This document shows, piece after piece, positions 40,808 to 49,472 of a stretch of DNA of 64,000 nt (its first letter is position 1; every line of letters begins with the position of its first letter). Source of the stretch: Arthrobacter nitroguajacolicus_D. GTDB lineage: Bacteria > Actinomycetota > Actinomycetes > Actinomycetales > Micrococcaceae. Location of the stretch: NCBI RefSeq assembly GCF_031455195.1, contig NZ_JAVDSH010000002.1, positions 248,001-312,000 on the forward strand. The letters run 5' to 3'. The position numbers and the translations under genes are program-made. Under the pieces are notes generated by a model. The model was given only the letters and a program-made list of their open reading frames with translations. It searched no databases and was not told where the DNA came from.

Positions 40808-40921
40808 CACTGCCCACCTAGCCTCACACCACCTAGACCGGCCGCGTAAGCACCTAGTTTGGCCGAAATCACCACCTAGAAGCCCCCAAAATGGCCTGTG
40901 CAAGGCCGTTTTGCCACCTAG
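40808..40921 (+). repeat. Phased CACCTAG array 3
   Basis: CACCTAG occurs at 40815, 40830, 40851, 40873 and 40915. From 40830 the steps are 21, 22 and 42 bp (two periods); 40808 has CACTGCC in phase, and 40815 is an extra out-of-phase copy. The array ends 36 bp before the LuxR gene start, closer to a gene than the others. Confidence 0.85.
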
Positions 40922-40957
40922 TCCTGTTTCGTCGATCTAGCCTGCGAAGTGAGCCGC

Positions 40958-43549
40958 ATGTCGGGCGTCCACAGAAACAGAAGGTCAGGTCGAGTGTTCG
41001 ATTCAGAGGTTCAGCGAATCCTCGATTTCGTTGCACGCGGCATAGGAGTGCGCGTCGTCGGTGCCCCTGGAAGCGGCAAGACCGCCGTCGTAAATAGCGT
41101 GATCGCCAACCTGGAGAAGACGGGCGTCTCTGTCCACTTCATCAGCGGCATGCGCACGCACCGCGGTATTCCGTACTCGGCCATCAAGGGGCTCGGTCTG
41201 GACCTGCGCCCGGGCCGAAATGGTGTCTTCGATCTTGCGGACGTGTTCGCCGCGCAGTTGGCCAAACCCGGAAAGCACCTGATGGTGGCTGACGACATCC
41301 ACCTGGTGGACAACGAGTCCCTGGCTGTCCTGGAAGCAGTCCGGCGCCGCTCCGACTGCCCTTTGGTGGCCACCGCACCGGAGACGTGGGCATTCTCAAA
41401 GGGCCAACTCGCTGTCCTCAACCAGGGCCGCGAGGCTCATATGCAGCTGGACCCTCTCCACTACGAGCAGGTCCACATGCTGATTGCCCAGGTGCTTGGT
41501 GCGCCTGCAGATGCGGAGGCAACCGCCCGTATACTCACCAAGTCCGCGGGAAATCCCCGGCTCATAGTCCGGATAGCTGAGACGGCCTCAATGAGCGACC
41601 TCCTTGTTCTGCGGGACAAACAATGGCGCATGACCAGCCACACCCTATGGAACGAGCACCTTAGGGGAACGTTGGAAGCGCTGCTGGCGGAACTCACCGC
41701 CGAGGAGTTCACGGCCCTCCACATTATGGCGATACTTGGCACTGCGCGTATCGATATCCTTCAGAAGGTCATCAGCGCAGAAATCCTGGAGAACCTGGAA
41801 CGCCGCGGATTTCTGTCCGTGATGAACGATCACCACGGCGGGGCGATCGCCGCCATTAGTCCACCGGTGATCGCCGACTATTTCAGAGGAGCGAAGATGC
41901 TCCGCGACCGGCATCTGCTGCGAAGCAAGATCGCGGGGATACTCGAGACCGCTCCCCAGGTGACTGGCGAAAATTCTTCGACGACGGACTGCCTTACCCA
42001 ACTTCTCGCCGAGCTCCGCCTGGAGAAGGGCGACGACGACGCCGTGACTGCTCGCCACATCCACGACCACAACGCAGCACGTGAACGCGCCCGGTTCGAA
42101 CGCTGGGAAGGCAACAAGACCGCCGCGAACGCGGTGGCGCTCCTCCGTACGTATTGGGGCGCTCCAGTGAACATTCAGCGCGCCGTCCGTGTCTGTGCGG
42201 AAACAACAACCGCCGACGCCGATCCATCAGACCTGCTGTTCCTCACCATCACCGAGGCGATGCTCGCTATCCATACGGGCCAAGGTCCAGGTGCCGCCGT
42301 CGAGATTCTGCGGTCCTTGTCGGCGGCCCACCCCGAGCATGAAACGGAAGTCGCCAACGCGGTTCTCTTTCTCAGCGCCTCCCATGGTCGTGTTCAGCCC
42401 ACCGGCGGGCACCATCCAGAGGGTTCAGATCCGCAGCCAGGCATGCGGAACCTGGTGAGCGGGCTACTGGAGCTATACCGCCTGCGGCCCGAAGCTGCCG
42501 TCAAAGCAGTCGAGGGTGACGGGGATGAAGACGCCTTCACACACCTTCGCCCCTTTATCCGGGGTTTCGCGATGTTCGCCGCCGGCCGGGTGGATGAATC
42601 ACTCGTCTTCGCTCTGGAATGGCGTGCCGAGGCCCGCAAGAACCTGGATCAGTTCGGCATAGTCACCAGCAGTTACATTGCTGCCCACGGGCTGCTGTAC
42701 CGAGGAAACTTCGAAGAAGCCGAATACCTTATGAGCAGCGTCTTCGCCATGGGCCGGCCCGGGTTTGTGGTCGACTCCTTGTACGATGCCATGCTGCGGC
42801 TTGCCGGGCTGAGGCACGCAACCAACGTGGTCTCACCGGCTTTCTCCATCGCCGCCCAGGCACGGGAAGACGTGCACGATATCGGACCGCTTCCCGGCAT
42901 TGGTAAAGGCGCCTACGAACTCATCGCTCACAGCAGCGCCCAACCCGCAACGTTCGATCGCAAGGCAACCAAGCTCGTCAAACGACAGCTGAAGAGTGGA
43001 TACGTTCTGGAAGCCATGATGACGGCGTTGCTGTGCACATGCCTGTGTCCAGGGCGGCCTGTTCTGGAGTTGCTGCAGAAGATCCTCAGGGAGTGCGGAA
43101 TAGCCGTCCACGACAAACTCCTGGCCATTGCCGCCGCTGTTGTTGAGGGAGACCACCAGCTGCTGGGCCTCCTCCTCAAGCACTACGAACCCGATCCCGA
43201 CACTTACCAAATAGGGATGCTGCTCCGCGGCGCACTCAAACGCCACGTCATCGAAGGTGACAGTGTCGCTGCCGACGCCCTTGCCCAGGCCTCGTCGATG
43301 TTCGCGGTTCGGTTCCCCTCGGCCAACGAACAACTGTCCTTCAATACCTTCAGGACTACGCCACTTACTGAAAGGGAGATCGAGGTGGCTGTACTGGCGG
43401 GACACCGCTCAAACGTCGAAATCGGCGAACACCTAGGCATCAGCGCCAGGACCGTGGAGAACCACATCTCCAACGCACTCAGGAAAACCGGTGCAACGTC
43501 GCGGAACAGTCTCTTCATGCTCGTGGGGAATTCACTTCCACCGCGCTGA
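40958..43549 (+). CDS. LuxR-family regulator with AAA ATPase (LAL-like)
   Basis: The protein has about 863 residues. An N-terminal ATPase has Walker A VVGAPGSGKTAVVNSVIANL (about 30-50) and Walker B HLMVADDIHLVD (about 108-119). A long helical middle region (about 350-780) resembles TPR/MalT-like repeats. The C-terminal HTH reads PLTEREIEVAVLAGHRSNVE then IGEHLGISARTVENHISNAL (about 795-845). This is the large ATP-binding LuxR layout, in which an inducer promotes ATP-dependent assembly on DNA. The target is unknown. It is the first gene after array 3 and ends 78 bp before an APC permease gene. The ATG at 40958 follows GAAGTGAG; a GTG at 40949 is in frame. Confidence 0.9.
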   Translation: MSGVHRNRRSGRVFDSEVQRILDFVARGIGVRVVGAPGSGKTAVVNSVIANLEKTGVSVHFISGMRTHRGIPYSAIKGLGLDLRPGRNGVFDLADVFAAQLAKPGKHLMVADDIHLVDNESLAVLEAVRRRSDCPLVATAPETWAFSKGQLAVLNQGREAHMQLDPLHYEQVHMLIAQVLGAPADAEATARILTKSAGNPRLIVRIAETASMSDLLVLRDKQWRMTSHTLWNEHLRGTLEALLAELTAEEFTALHIMAILGTARIDILQKVISAEILENLERRGFLSVMNDHHGGAIAAISPPVIADYFRGAKMLRDRHLLRSKIAGILETAPQVTGENSSTTDCLTQLLAELRLEKGDDDAVTARHIHDHNAARERARFERWEGNKTAANAVALLRTYWGAPVNIQRAVRVCAETTTADADPSDLLFLTITEAMLAIHTGQGPGAAVEILRSLSAAHPEHETEVANAVLFLSASHGRVQPTGGHHPEGSDPQPGMRNLVSGLLELYRLRPEAAVKAVEGDGDEDAFTHLRPFIRGFAMFAAGRVDESLVFALEWRAEARKNLDQFGIVTSSYIAAHGLLYRGNFEEAEYLMSSVFAMGRPGFVVDSLYDAMLRLAGLRHATNVVSPAFSIAAQAREDVHDIGPLPGIGKGAYELIAHSSAQPATFDRKATKLVKRQLKSGYVLEAMMTALLCTCLCPGRPVLELLQKILRECGIAVHDKLLAIAAAVVEGDHQLLGLLLKHYEPDPDTYQIGMLLRGALKRHVIEGDSVAADALAQASSMFAVRFPSANEQLSFNTFRTTPLTEREIEVAVLAGHRSNVEIGEHLGISARTVENHISNALRKTGATSRNSLFMLVGNSLPPR

Positions 43550-43627
43550 CCCGGGATACGCTCGGAGTACCTCCTGATCATCGCCCATTTGCGGCGTTGT
43601 CAGCCTCCCAACGAGTGAAGGGTTTCC

Positions 43628-44887
43628 GTGAGCAATTCCCCTGCCTTGGCCCGCAGACTCGGCACCTTCGATGCCTCGCTTATCGGCCTCGGCTCCATGA
43701 TCGGCGCCGGTGTGTTCGCTGCCTTCACCCCCGCTGCGGCAGCTGCAGGATCGGGGTTGCTGGTGGGCCTGGTCGTGGCAGCCTTCGTGGCCTTCTGCAA
43801 CGCCACGTCGTCCGCTCAACTCGCCGCCGCCTACCCGACATCCGGCGGCACCTACGTCTACGGACGCGAACGGCTTGGGCCCTGGTATGGATTCCTGGCC
43901 GGTTGGGGCTTCATCATCGGGAAAACAGCCAGCGCCGCTGCAATGGCAATGACGTTCGCAGCCTATGCCGCGCCGCAGGGTTGGGAACGCCCGGTGGCGA
44001 TTGCCGCCGTCGTACTTTTGACGGCAGTGAACTATCACGGCGTAACCCGAACAGCCGGCCTGACCCGGATCCTGGTGGTAGCTGTGTTGATTGCGTTGGC
44101 CATCGCGGCAGCTGCCGTGTGGGGCGGATCCGGGCCTGACTTTGGCAACCTGGTGGGGGATGGGCTGCTGGCCCACGGCTGGTACGGGGTTCTGCAGTCG
44201 GCTGGGCTGCTGTTCTTTGCTTTCGCCGGCTACGCGCGGATTGCGACCATGGGCGAGGAAGTCCGGGAACCTCGCCGGACCATCCCACGGGCAGTTAGCA
44301 TCGCCCTTGGGATCACGATCCTGGTCTACGCGACCATCGCCGTCACGCTGCTGGTCGCGCTCGGTCCCGACGGTATCGCGGAAAATACGACGCCGCTCGC
44401 CGCCGCCGTCGAACAGGGAACCAATGCGTGGGCTGCTCCCGTGGTTCGCGTCGGAGCTGCGATCGCTTCGCTGGGCGCACTGCTGGCTCTGATCGCCGGG
44501 TTGGGGAGGACAAGCCTGGCGATGGCCCGTGAGCACGATCTTCCGCATGCGCTCGCCGCCGTCCACCCGAAATATAAAGTGCCGCACCGAGCAGAGATGA
44601 CGCTGGCGGTGGTCATTTGCGTGATCGTTGCGGTGGCTGATCTGCGGGGTGCCATCGGCTTCTCATCTTTCGGCGTGCTGCTCTATTACTTGGTGGCCAA
44701 CATCGCCGCGTTCACGCAACCAGTCGAGGATCGTCGCTATCCGAAGGCACTACAGGTTGCTGGAGCGGTGGCGTGCGTGGTGCTTGTTGTGACGCTGCCG
44801 CCACTGTCCGTGGGGCTTGGTGTTCTCATGTTTGTGGTTGGCATCGTGTTCCGGCTGCTGCGGCTGGCTCGGGCGAGGCGGACTTAG
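43628..44887 (+). CDS. APC-family amino acid permease
   Basis: The protein has 419 residues and about 12 membrane helices. LGTFDASLIGLGSMIGAGVF is the helix 1 signature with GSMIGAGVF. YPTSGGTYVYGRERLGPWYG is helix 3, and LLFFAFAGYARIATMGEEVR is helix 6 with the conserved GEE. FGVLLYYLVANIAAFTQP marks helix 10-11. It resembles cationic amino acid transporters. The substrate is unknown, and the position after a LuxR regulator suggests possible control by it. Start is GTG; a long hairpin terminator follows. Confidence 0.88.
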   Translation: MSNSPALARRLGTFDASLIGLGSMIGAGVFAAFTPAAAAAGSGLLVGLVVAAFVAFCNATSSAQLAAAYPTSGGTYVYGRERLGPWYGFLAGWGFIIGKTASAAAMAMTFAAYAAPQGWERPVAIAAVVLLTAVNYHGVTRTAGLTRILVVAVLIALAIAAAAVWGGSGPDFGNLVGDGLLAHGWYGVLQSAGLLFFAFAGYARIATMGEEVREPRRTIPRAVSIALGITILVYATIAVTLLVALGPDGIAENTTPLAAAVEQGTNAWAAPVVRVGAAIASLGALLALIAGLGRTSLAMAREHDLPHALAAVHPKYKVPHRAEMTLAVVICVIVAVADLRGAIGFSSFGVLLYYLVANIAAFTQPVEDRRYPKALQVAGAVACVVLVVTLPPLSVGLGVLMFVVGIVFRLLRLARARRT

Positions 44888-44895
44888 AGCGGTTG

Positions 44896-44935
44896 GGCAC
44901 GGCTCCACCTGGGGGTAATCGGGTGGAGCCGTGCC
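44896..44935 (+). terminator. 14-bp hairpin after the permease
   Basis: GGCACGGCTCCACC (44896-44909) pairs perfectly with 44922-44935 around a 12-base loop, 8 bp past the permease stop. There is no T run, and another long inverted repeat follows immediately. Confidence 0.75.
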
Positions 44936-44938
44936 GTA

Positions 44939-45002
44939 GTGCCTCCGACGCCGGGGCGGGTGGGGTTTCCCGCCGGACAACGGGATCCCGCCCCAGAGGC
45001 AC
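44939..45002. repeat. Second long inverted repeat (64 bp)
   Basis: GTGCCTC (44939-44945) pairs with GAGGCAC (44996-45002), and GGGGCGGG (44953-44960) with CCCGCCCC (44987-44994), a nested stem with a G/C-rich apex. It lies between the terminator at 44896 and CACCTAG array 4. Confidence 0.65.
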
Positions 45003-45030
45003 AAGAAGACACTATGGGCGGATTTCGGGA

Positions 45031-45122
45031 CTAGGTGGTATGAAGGGACAACTAGGTGCTGAGCGCGCCCGGTTTGTGTGGTTCATGGCCCAAGATGAGT
45101 GGAGATTCGGCGTCCCTAGGTG
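45031..45122 (-). repeat. Phased CACCTAG array 4 (minus orientation)
   Basis: Read on the minus strand the units start at 45122, 45101, 45080, 45058 and 45037: CACCTAG, CACTCAT, CACACAA, CACCTAG, CACCTAG. The steps are 21, 21, 22 and 21 bp. The order and flanking bases match array 1, including CACTCATCTT, CACCTAGTT and CACCTAGTCC in the same slots, so the two share an ancestor. Confidence 0.85.
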
Positions 45123-45158
45123 CTGGGGGATGAGGTCATCCTGTGCCACGATGGTCCG

Positions 45159-45845
45159 ATGATTGGGGAGAACGTCGTGGTGGGCAGAACGAAACTTTTG
45201 CAGTTCATTGCAACGGAACTGGTGGGCCTCGGCGAGGGCCGCCGCCTGATTGGCATTGATGGCGCCGACGGAAGTGGGAAAACGACGTTTGCCGCTAACC
45301 TCGCAGCATCGATTCGGGACCGCCCGGTCGTGACCATTCACCTCGACGATTTCCTCAACCTGCAGGAAGTCCGGCATCGGCGCGGACGGGCATCGCCCGA
45401 AGGGTTCTGGCTGGACACCTACGACTACGCGGCCTTCCAGGAAAACGTTCTGACTCCGCTGCGAAGGGGCGGGGACGGAAAGTATCGCCCGGCCGTCACG
45501 GATGCCCGTCAGAACCAGAGACTTGAGTTACCTATACGGGAAGCGCCGGAGGAAGCCTTGGTGCTGGTCGAGGGGATGTTCCTTCACCGGGACGAATTGA
45601 TGGGCCAGTGGGACTACTCGATCTTCCTCGATGTCCCGTTCACCGAAACCGCACGACGAATGTCCATACGCGACGGCGGCAACCCAGACCCCGAACATCC
45701 GTCCATGCGCCGGTATGTCGGCGGCCAGCGTCTCTACTTCGAGGCCGCGGAACCGTGGACGCGCGCAACCAGGGTTGTCGACAACACTCAGCCGGACGAA
45801 CCCAGGTTGCTATCCCTCGGAGAAGCGTCGAAGCGCCGACGCTGA
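45159..45845 (+). CDS. Uridine kinase-like P-loop phosphotransferase
   Basis: The protein has about 228 residues. RRLIGIDGADGSGKTTFAAN is the Walker A with the uridine kinase-type GxDGSGKTT, VVTIHLDDFLNLQEVRHRRG the substrate DDF motif, and ALVLVEGMFLHRDELMGQWD the VEG Walker B. FLDVPFTETARRMSIRDG fits the lid region. It probably phosphorylates a nucleoside, sugar or related small molecule. I chose the ATG at 45159, where homology starts. Array 4 and two inverted repeats lie in its upstream region. Its convergent neighbour shares a terminator. Confidence 0.85.
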   Translation: MIGENVVVGRTKLLQFIATELVGLGEGRRLIGIDGADGSGKTTFAANLAASIRDRPVVTIHLDDFLNLQEVRHRRGRASPEGFWLDTYDYAAFQENVLTPLRRGGDGKYRPAVTDARQNQRLELPIREAPEEALVLVEGMFLHRDELMGQWDYSIFLDVPFTETARRMSIRDGGNPDPEHPSMRRYVGGQRLYFEAAEPWTRATRVVDNTQPDEPRLLSLGEASKRRR

Positions 45846-45851
45846 TAGCAG

Positions 45852-45892
45852 TGTGGGGCGACCACGGCACTTCACGCCACACCCGCCCCACA
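45852..45892. terminator. Bidirectional terminator
   Basis: TGTGGGGCG (45852-45860) pairs with CGCCCCACA (45884-45892), 9 bp perfect, midway between two converging genes. On the plus side it is followed by GAAAAGC, which gives a U run for the minus-strand gene. Confidence 0.7.
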
Positions 45893-45898
45893 GAAAAG

Positions 45899-46618
45899 CT
45901 ACTTTTCGCAGCCGATCCCGTCGCCGTTCGAGTCGAGCTTGTAAATGTCCGAGCCAATGACCGTCACGGGACCCCGAACATACGCGGGACCATTGCCCTT
46001 GCCGCCTGCGCAGTCGACATCCGAAGCTATGGGAACGCAGCCGCTGTAGTTCGGATCGCAGCCATTTTGTGCCTGTGGTGCGGGGGCTTGGGCCTTTGGA
46101 ACTACCGCGGCTGCTGCCTTGTCAGCAGCCGCTTTAGCTGCCGCAGCTTGAGCAGCTGCGGCCTGCTCTGCAGCTGCCTTGTCTGCAGCGACTTTGTCGG
46201 CCGCGGCCTTATCAGCAGCTGCTTTATCGGCCGCGGCCTTATCCGCTGCAGCCTTAGCTGCGGCCTCGGCAGCGCGCTGATCCGAAAGTTTCCGGGCGGT
46301 TGCTGAGTCCAACCACACCAACTTTCCGGATTGATCCATGCCACAGAGATAGGTGTCGCCGGCGCCCACCTGCGTAGCCTTCTCTGTTGTGCAGGTTGTT
46401 CCGGCGACCTTGCTCGGAGTTGGTGTCGGCGTCGACGATGGCGATGACTTGGACGTGCTCACTGAGCTGGCGGTGGTTGTGGACCCCTGTCCGCAGGCCG
46501 TCAGCAGGACAACGACAGAGCCTAAGGCGAGCAGGGCGAGCGATTTACTGCCTTGAGCCAAGGAAGACTTGCGCCGGAAATGCTTATTTTTGGACGTGCG
46601 AATAGCACCCTTTTTCAA
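45899..46618 (-). CDS. Lipoprotein with Excalibur domain
   Basis: The protein has about 239 residues. A basic N-terminus and hydrophobic stretch end in the lipobox LLTAC (LALGSVVVLLTACGQGSTTT), so it is likely lipid-anchored outside the membrane. A Ser/Thr/Pro spacer is followed by an Ala-rich helical repeat of AAADK (about 120-165). A C-terminal Excalibur domain (about 190-239) contains DLDCAG-type text VDCAGGKGNGPAYVRGPV and DSNGDGIGCEK, the DxDxDGxxCE calcium-binding motif. I chose a TTG at 46618 with GGGGGC 7 bp before it; no better start is in frame. Its role is unknown. Confidence 0.8.
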   Translation of the reverse strand: MKKGAIRTSKNKHFRRKSSLAQGSKSLALLALGSVVVLLTACGQGSTTTASSVSTSKSSPSSTPTPTPSKVAGTTCTTEKATQVGAGDTYLCGMDQSGKLVWLDSATARKLSDQRAAEAAAKAAADKAAADKAAADKAAADKVAADKAAAEQAAAAQAAAAKAAADKAAAAVVPKAQAPAPQAQNGCDPNYSGCVPIASDVDCAGGKGNGPAYVRGPVTVIGSDIYKLDSNGDGIGCEK

Positions 46619-46760
46619 TGTAATGCCCCCTTTTAGATGCGCCGATGCGATGGCGCGTGTTGCGACCATAACACCGGCTGAACAGCAAAGGGAGAGGAAG
46701 TTATCTATGACTTTGCATGGAGCGAAAGTTACGGACCAGTCATTCCGCACAAGCCTTGCT

Positions 46761-48152
46761 CTAAGCCCGCGCGTGCTTCCGTCGCGTGGCGACAGGCGTC
46801 GCAGCCCCATGCTCCTCACCGACACTCACACCCGCAGCCGTCCCCAACCCGCGGACCGTCCACCCGGCGCTCCGCCAAGCCTCAGCGTCCAGTACGTTGC
46901 GGGCGTCCAGCACCATCCGGCGTCGTACGAGTGATCCGGCTACCGCAGGTGACAGCGAGACGTATTCGTCCCATTCCGTCAGCAGCAGCACGAGTTCGGC
47001 GCCTTCGAGGGCGCGTTTGGTGGAGGCTTCGAAGCGGATCTGCGGGTAGCGGATCCAGGCGTTGTTGATGGCTTTGGGGTCGGTGACGGTGACGTGCGCG
47101 CCGGCGGAGGCGAGTTGCTGGGCGACGTCCAGGGCGGGGGAGTCGCGGATGTCGTCGGTGTCGGGCTTGAAGGCTGCGCCGAGGATAGTCACGGTGCGGC
47201 CGGACAGGAACCCGCGGCACATTTCGCGGGCGATCTCCACGGCACGGGAGCGCTGATCGAGGTTGACCGAATCAACCAACGCCATCCACTCGTCCACCGA
47301 TGGCACCGCAAGCTCACGCGCCTGGGCCCGGAAGGACCGGATGTCCTTGGGCAGGCAGCCGCCGCCGAATCCGAGCCCGGCGTGCAGGTAGCGATTGCCG
47401 ATGCGTGGGTCCAGCCCCATCGCCTCGCTGAGCTCGCTCACATCAGCGCCCGACGCGTCGCAGAGCTCGGCCATCGCGTTGATGAAGCTGACCTTCGTGG
47501 CCAGGAACGCGTTCGACGCGGACTTGATCAGCTCCGCGGTCGCGAAATTGCAGACCAGGCGCGGGATCCCGGCGCTGATCAAGGGTTCGTACACGGCATC
47601 CAGCACGGCGGTGACCGGGAGCCCGGCAGCGGCATCCTTGCCACCCGGGACGCCGTAAACCAGCCGATCGGGAACCAACGAATCCTTGACAGCAGTGCCT
47701 TGGCGCAGGAACTCGGGGTTCCAGCCGAGCAGTACGTCGGAGCGTCGTGCCAGCAGGTCGCGCAGCTTCTCCACCGTGCCTACCGGCACTGTCGATTTAC
47801 CGACGACGGCGGCCCCCTTGGCCAGATGCGGCAGGAGGCTCTTCGTGGCGCCGATCAGGTAGGAGAGGTCCGCGGTGTCCGAGGTCTTGGACTGCGGCGT
47901 GCCTACGCAAAGGAAGTGGACTTGGGCGTCCGCTGCGAGGGAAAAGTCCGTGGTGAACTCGAGCCGGCCGGTGGTGCGGCCGTCGCGCAGGAGTTCGTCC
48001 AAGCCGGGTTCGTGGAAGGGCGCCAGTGCTTTGTTGAGCTGTTCAACTTTGGAGGAGTCGACGTCGATACCCACTACGGTGTGGCCCATCGAAGCGAGCG
48101 TTGCTGCGTGGACTGCGCCGAGGTAGCCGCAGCCGATCACGGAAATCTTCAT
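46761..48152 (-). CDS. ugd: UDP-glucose 6-dehydrogenase
   Basis: The protein has 463 residues. MKISVIGCGYLGAVHAATLA is the NAD-binding motif, HFLCVGTPQ and WNPEFLRQGTAVKD are family motifs, and GLGFGGGCLPKDIRSFRAQA holds the catalytic Cys. It oxidises UDP-glucose to UDP-glucuronate, a precursor for polysaccharides. It overlaps the glycosyltransferase gene by 4 bp (ATGA), suggesting that UDP-glucuronate feeds wall or capsule polymers. The start at 48152 fits the Rossmann fold; the longer frame upstream runs into the glycosyltransferase gene. The C-terminal tail is short and basic. Confidence 0.95.
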   Translation of the reverse strand: MKISVIGCGYLGAVHAATLASMGHTVVGIDVDSSKVEQLNKALAPFHEPGLDELLRDGRTTGRLEFTTDFSLAADAQVHFLCVGTPQSKTSDTADLSYLIGATKSLLPHLAKGAAVVGKSTVPVGTVEKLRDLLARRSDVLLGWNPEFLRQGTAVKDSLVPDRLVYGVPGGKDAAAGLPVTAVLDAVYEPLISAGIPRLVCNFATAELIKSASNAFLATKVSFINAMAELCDASGADVSELSEAMGLDPRIGNRYLHAGLGFGGGCLPKDIRSFRAQARELAVPSVDEWMALVDSVNLDQRSRAVEIAREMCRGFLSGRTVTILGAAFKPDTDDIRDSPALDVAQQLASAGAHVTVTDPKAINNAWIRYPQIRFEASTKRALEGAELVLLLTEWDEYVSLSPAVAGSLVRRRMVLDARNVLDAEAWRSAGWTVRGLGTAAGVSVGEEHGAATPVATRRKHARA

Positions 48153-49315
48153 GAGGTAGGTCCTTTGCTGGAGGTCAATTCGGTGGGGCCGTTTTCCCGG
48201 GAGAAGGAGGCTATGACTTCGTTGTAGTGGCGGACAAGGTCGGCGCTGAGCACCGGCCACGTCCTGCCCTGGACCGAAGCAGTTGCTGCCGTTGCGAAGG
48301 CACGGCGCTTGGCGTCGTCGCCCATCAGGTCCTGCACGTAATCGCGCAGCTGGGTGAGGCTCCCTGGCTCGTATAGCCAGCCGGTGCGCGAGTTTTCCAC
48401 GAGGTCCAAGGGGCCTCCACGGCCGGTCGCAACCACGGGAACGCCCGAAGCCATGGCTTCCTGGATGGTCTGGCAGAAGGTTTCGAACTCGCCGGGATGG
48501 ACGAACAGGTCAAAGGAGGCAACAGCTTCGGCCAACTCGTCACCACCGAGGAATCCCGTAAATACAGCGTCCGGCAGCGCAGCTTCAAGGGAGGCGCGCT
48601 GCGGGCCGTCGCCCACAATCACCAGCTTGGTGTTCGGCAGATCAGCGAGCACGGCGAGGTCCTCAACCTGTTTCTCCACGGCGAGCCGGCCGACGTAGCC
48701 GATGATCCGGTGACCGTCGGGCGCTACTGAGCTGCGCCACGCCGTCGAGCGCTTGCTGGGGTTGAAGCGCGCGGTATCCACACCGCGACGCCACATGTCC
48801 ACGCGCAGGATGCCGCGTCCGCGCAACTGGTTTAGCGCGAACGTGGACGGCACAAGGGTTCGGGTGGCCAGAAGGTGGATGTTGTCCACACGGTTCCATG
48901 CCCAGTTCTCCAGGAACGGCACGCCGTAGCGGGCGGCGTAGCTGGGAACCTCGGTTTGATAGATCGCCACAGTCGGGATGCCGAGCTGGTGGGCGGCCTG
49001 CACGGCGCGCCAGCCGAGGACGAACGGGGAAGCGAGATGAACGACGTCGGGTGCGAAATCGGCAAGGATTCGCTTGACCCGATTCACACCACCCAACGCA
49101 ACCCGCACATTCGTGTAACCTGCCAGCGGCACCGAGGGAAGCCGGTGCACATACGCACCCTTCTCGACGCTCGAAACATCAGTGTCCGACGTCGACGGCG
49201 CGATCACCATCACCTCATCCCCGCACTCCTGCAGATGCTCCAGCACCCGCAATATCGAGTGGGTTACCCCATTCATCAGTGGCAGGAATGATTCGGCGAC
49301 GATTGCGATCCTCAC
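48149..49315 (-). CDS. GT4-family glycosyltransferase (alpha-mannosyltransferase-like)
   Basis: The protein has 388 residues. MRIAIVAESFLPLMNGVTHS is the N-terminal GT-B motif with the Gly-rich loop. The sugar-nucleotide motif DGHRIIGYVGRLAVEKQVED and the E-X7-E motif FETFCQTIQEAMASGVPVVA are typical of GT4 enzymes such as MgtA/PimB. It probably adds mannose or glucose from a GDP or UDP donor to a lipid or glycan acceptor. It is translationally coupled to ugd. The donor is not certain. Confidence 0.9.
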   Translation of the reverse strand: MRIAIVAESFLPLMNGVTHSILRVLEHLQECGDEVMVIAPSTSDTDVSSVEKGAYVHRLPSVPLAGYTNVRVALGGVNRVKRILADFAPDVVHLASPFVLGWRAVQAAHQLGIPTVAIYQTEVPSYAARYGVPFLENWAWNRVDNIHLLATRTLVPSTFALNQLRGRGILRVDMWRRGVDTARFNPSKRSTAWRSSVAPDGHRIIGYVGRLAVEKQVEDLAVLADLPNTKLVIVGDGPQRASLEAALPDAVFTGFLGGDELAEAVASFDLFVHPGEFETFCQTIQEAMASGVPVVATGRGGPLDLVENSRTGWLYEPGSLTQLRDYVQDLMGDDAKRRAFATAATASVQGRTWPVLSADLVRHYNEVIASFSRENGPTELTSSKGPTS

Positions 49316-49472
49316 GCCTTCAACGGTGGTCGGGGCGGTTGGCGGTGCGGGTTCGATCGGGTGGCCTGTGGAGGAAGAGTGGGTTAACAGGTGGTTCTCT
49401 GTTTTGTCCGTGTGCGGTTGTAGGCTGGCGTTCTACGACGTACTGGGGCGTCGATGATCTGGGGGTTCTGCC

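Noticed and set aside
40511..40849. A 112-residue plus-strand open frame in the repeat-rich region
   Set aside because: It only translates the cspA relic and its terminator; no start signal and no complete cold-shock domain.
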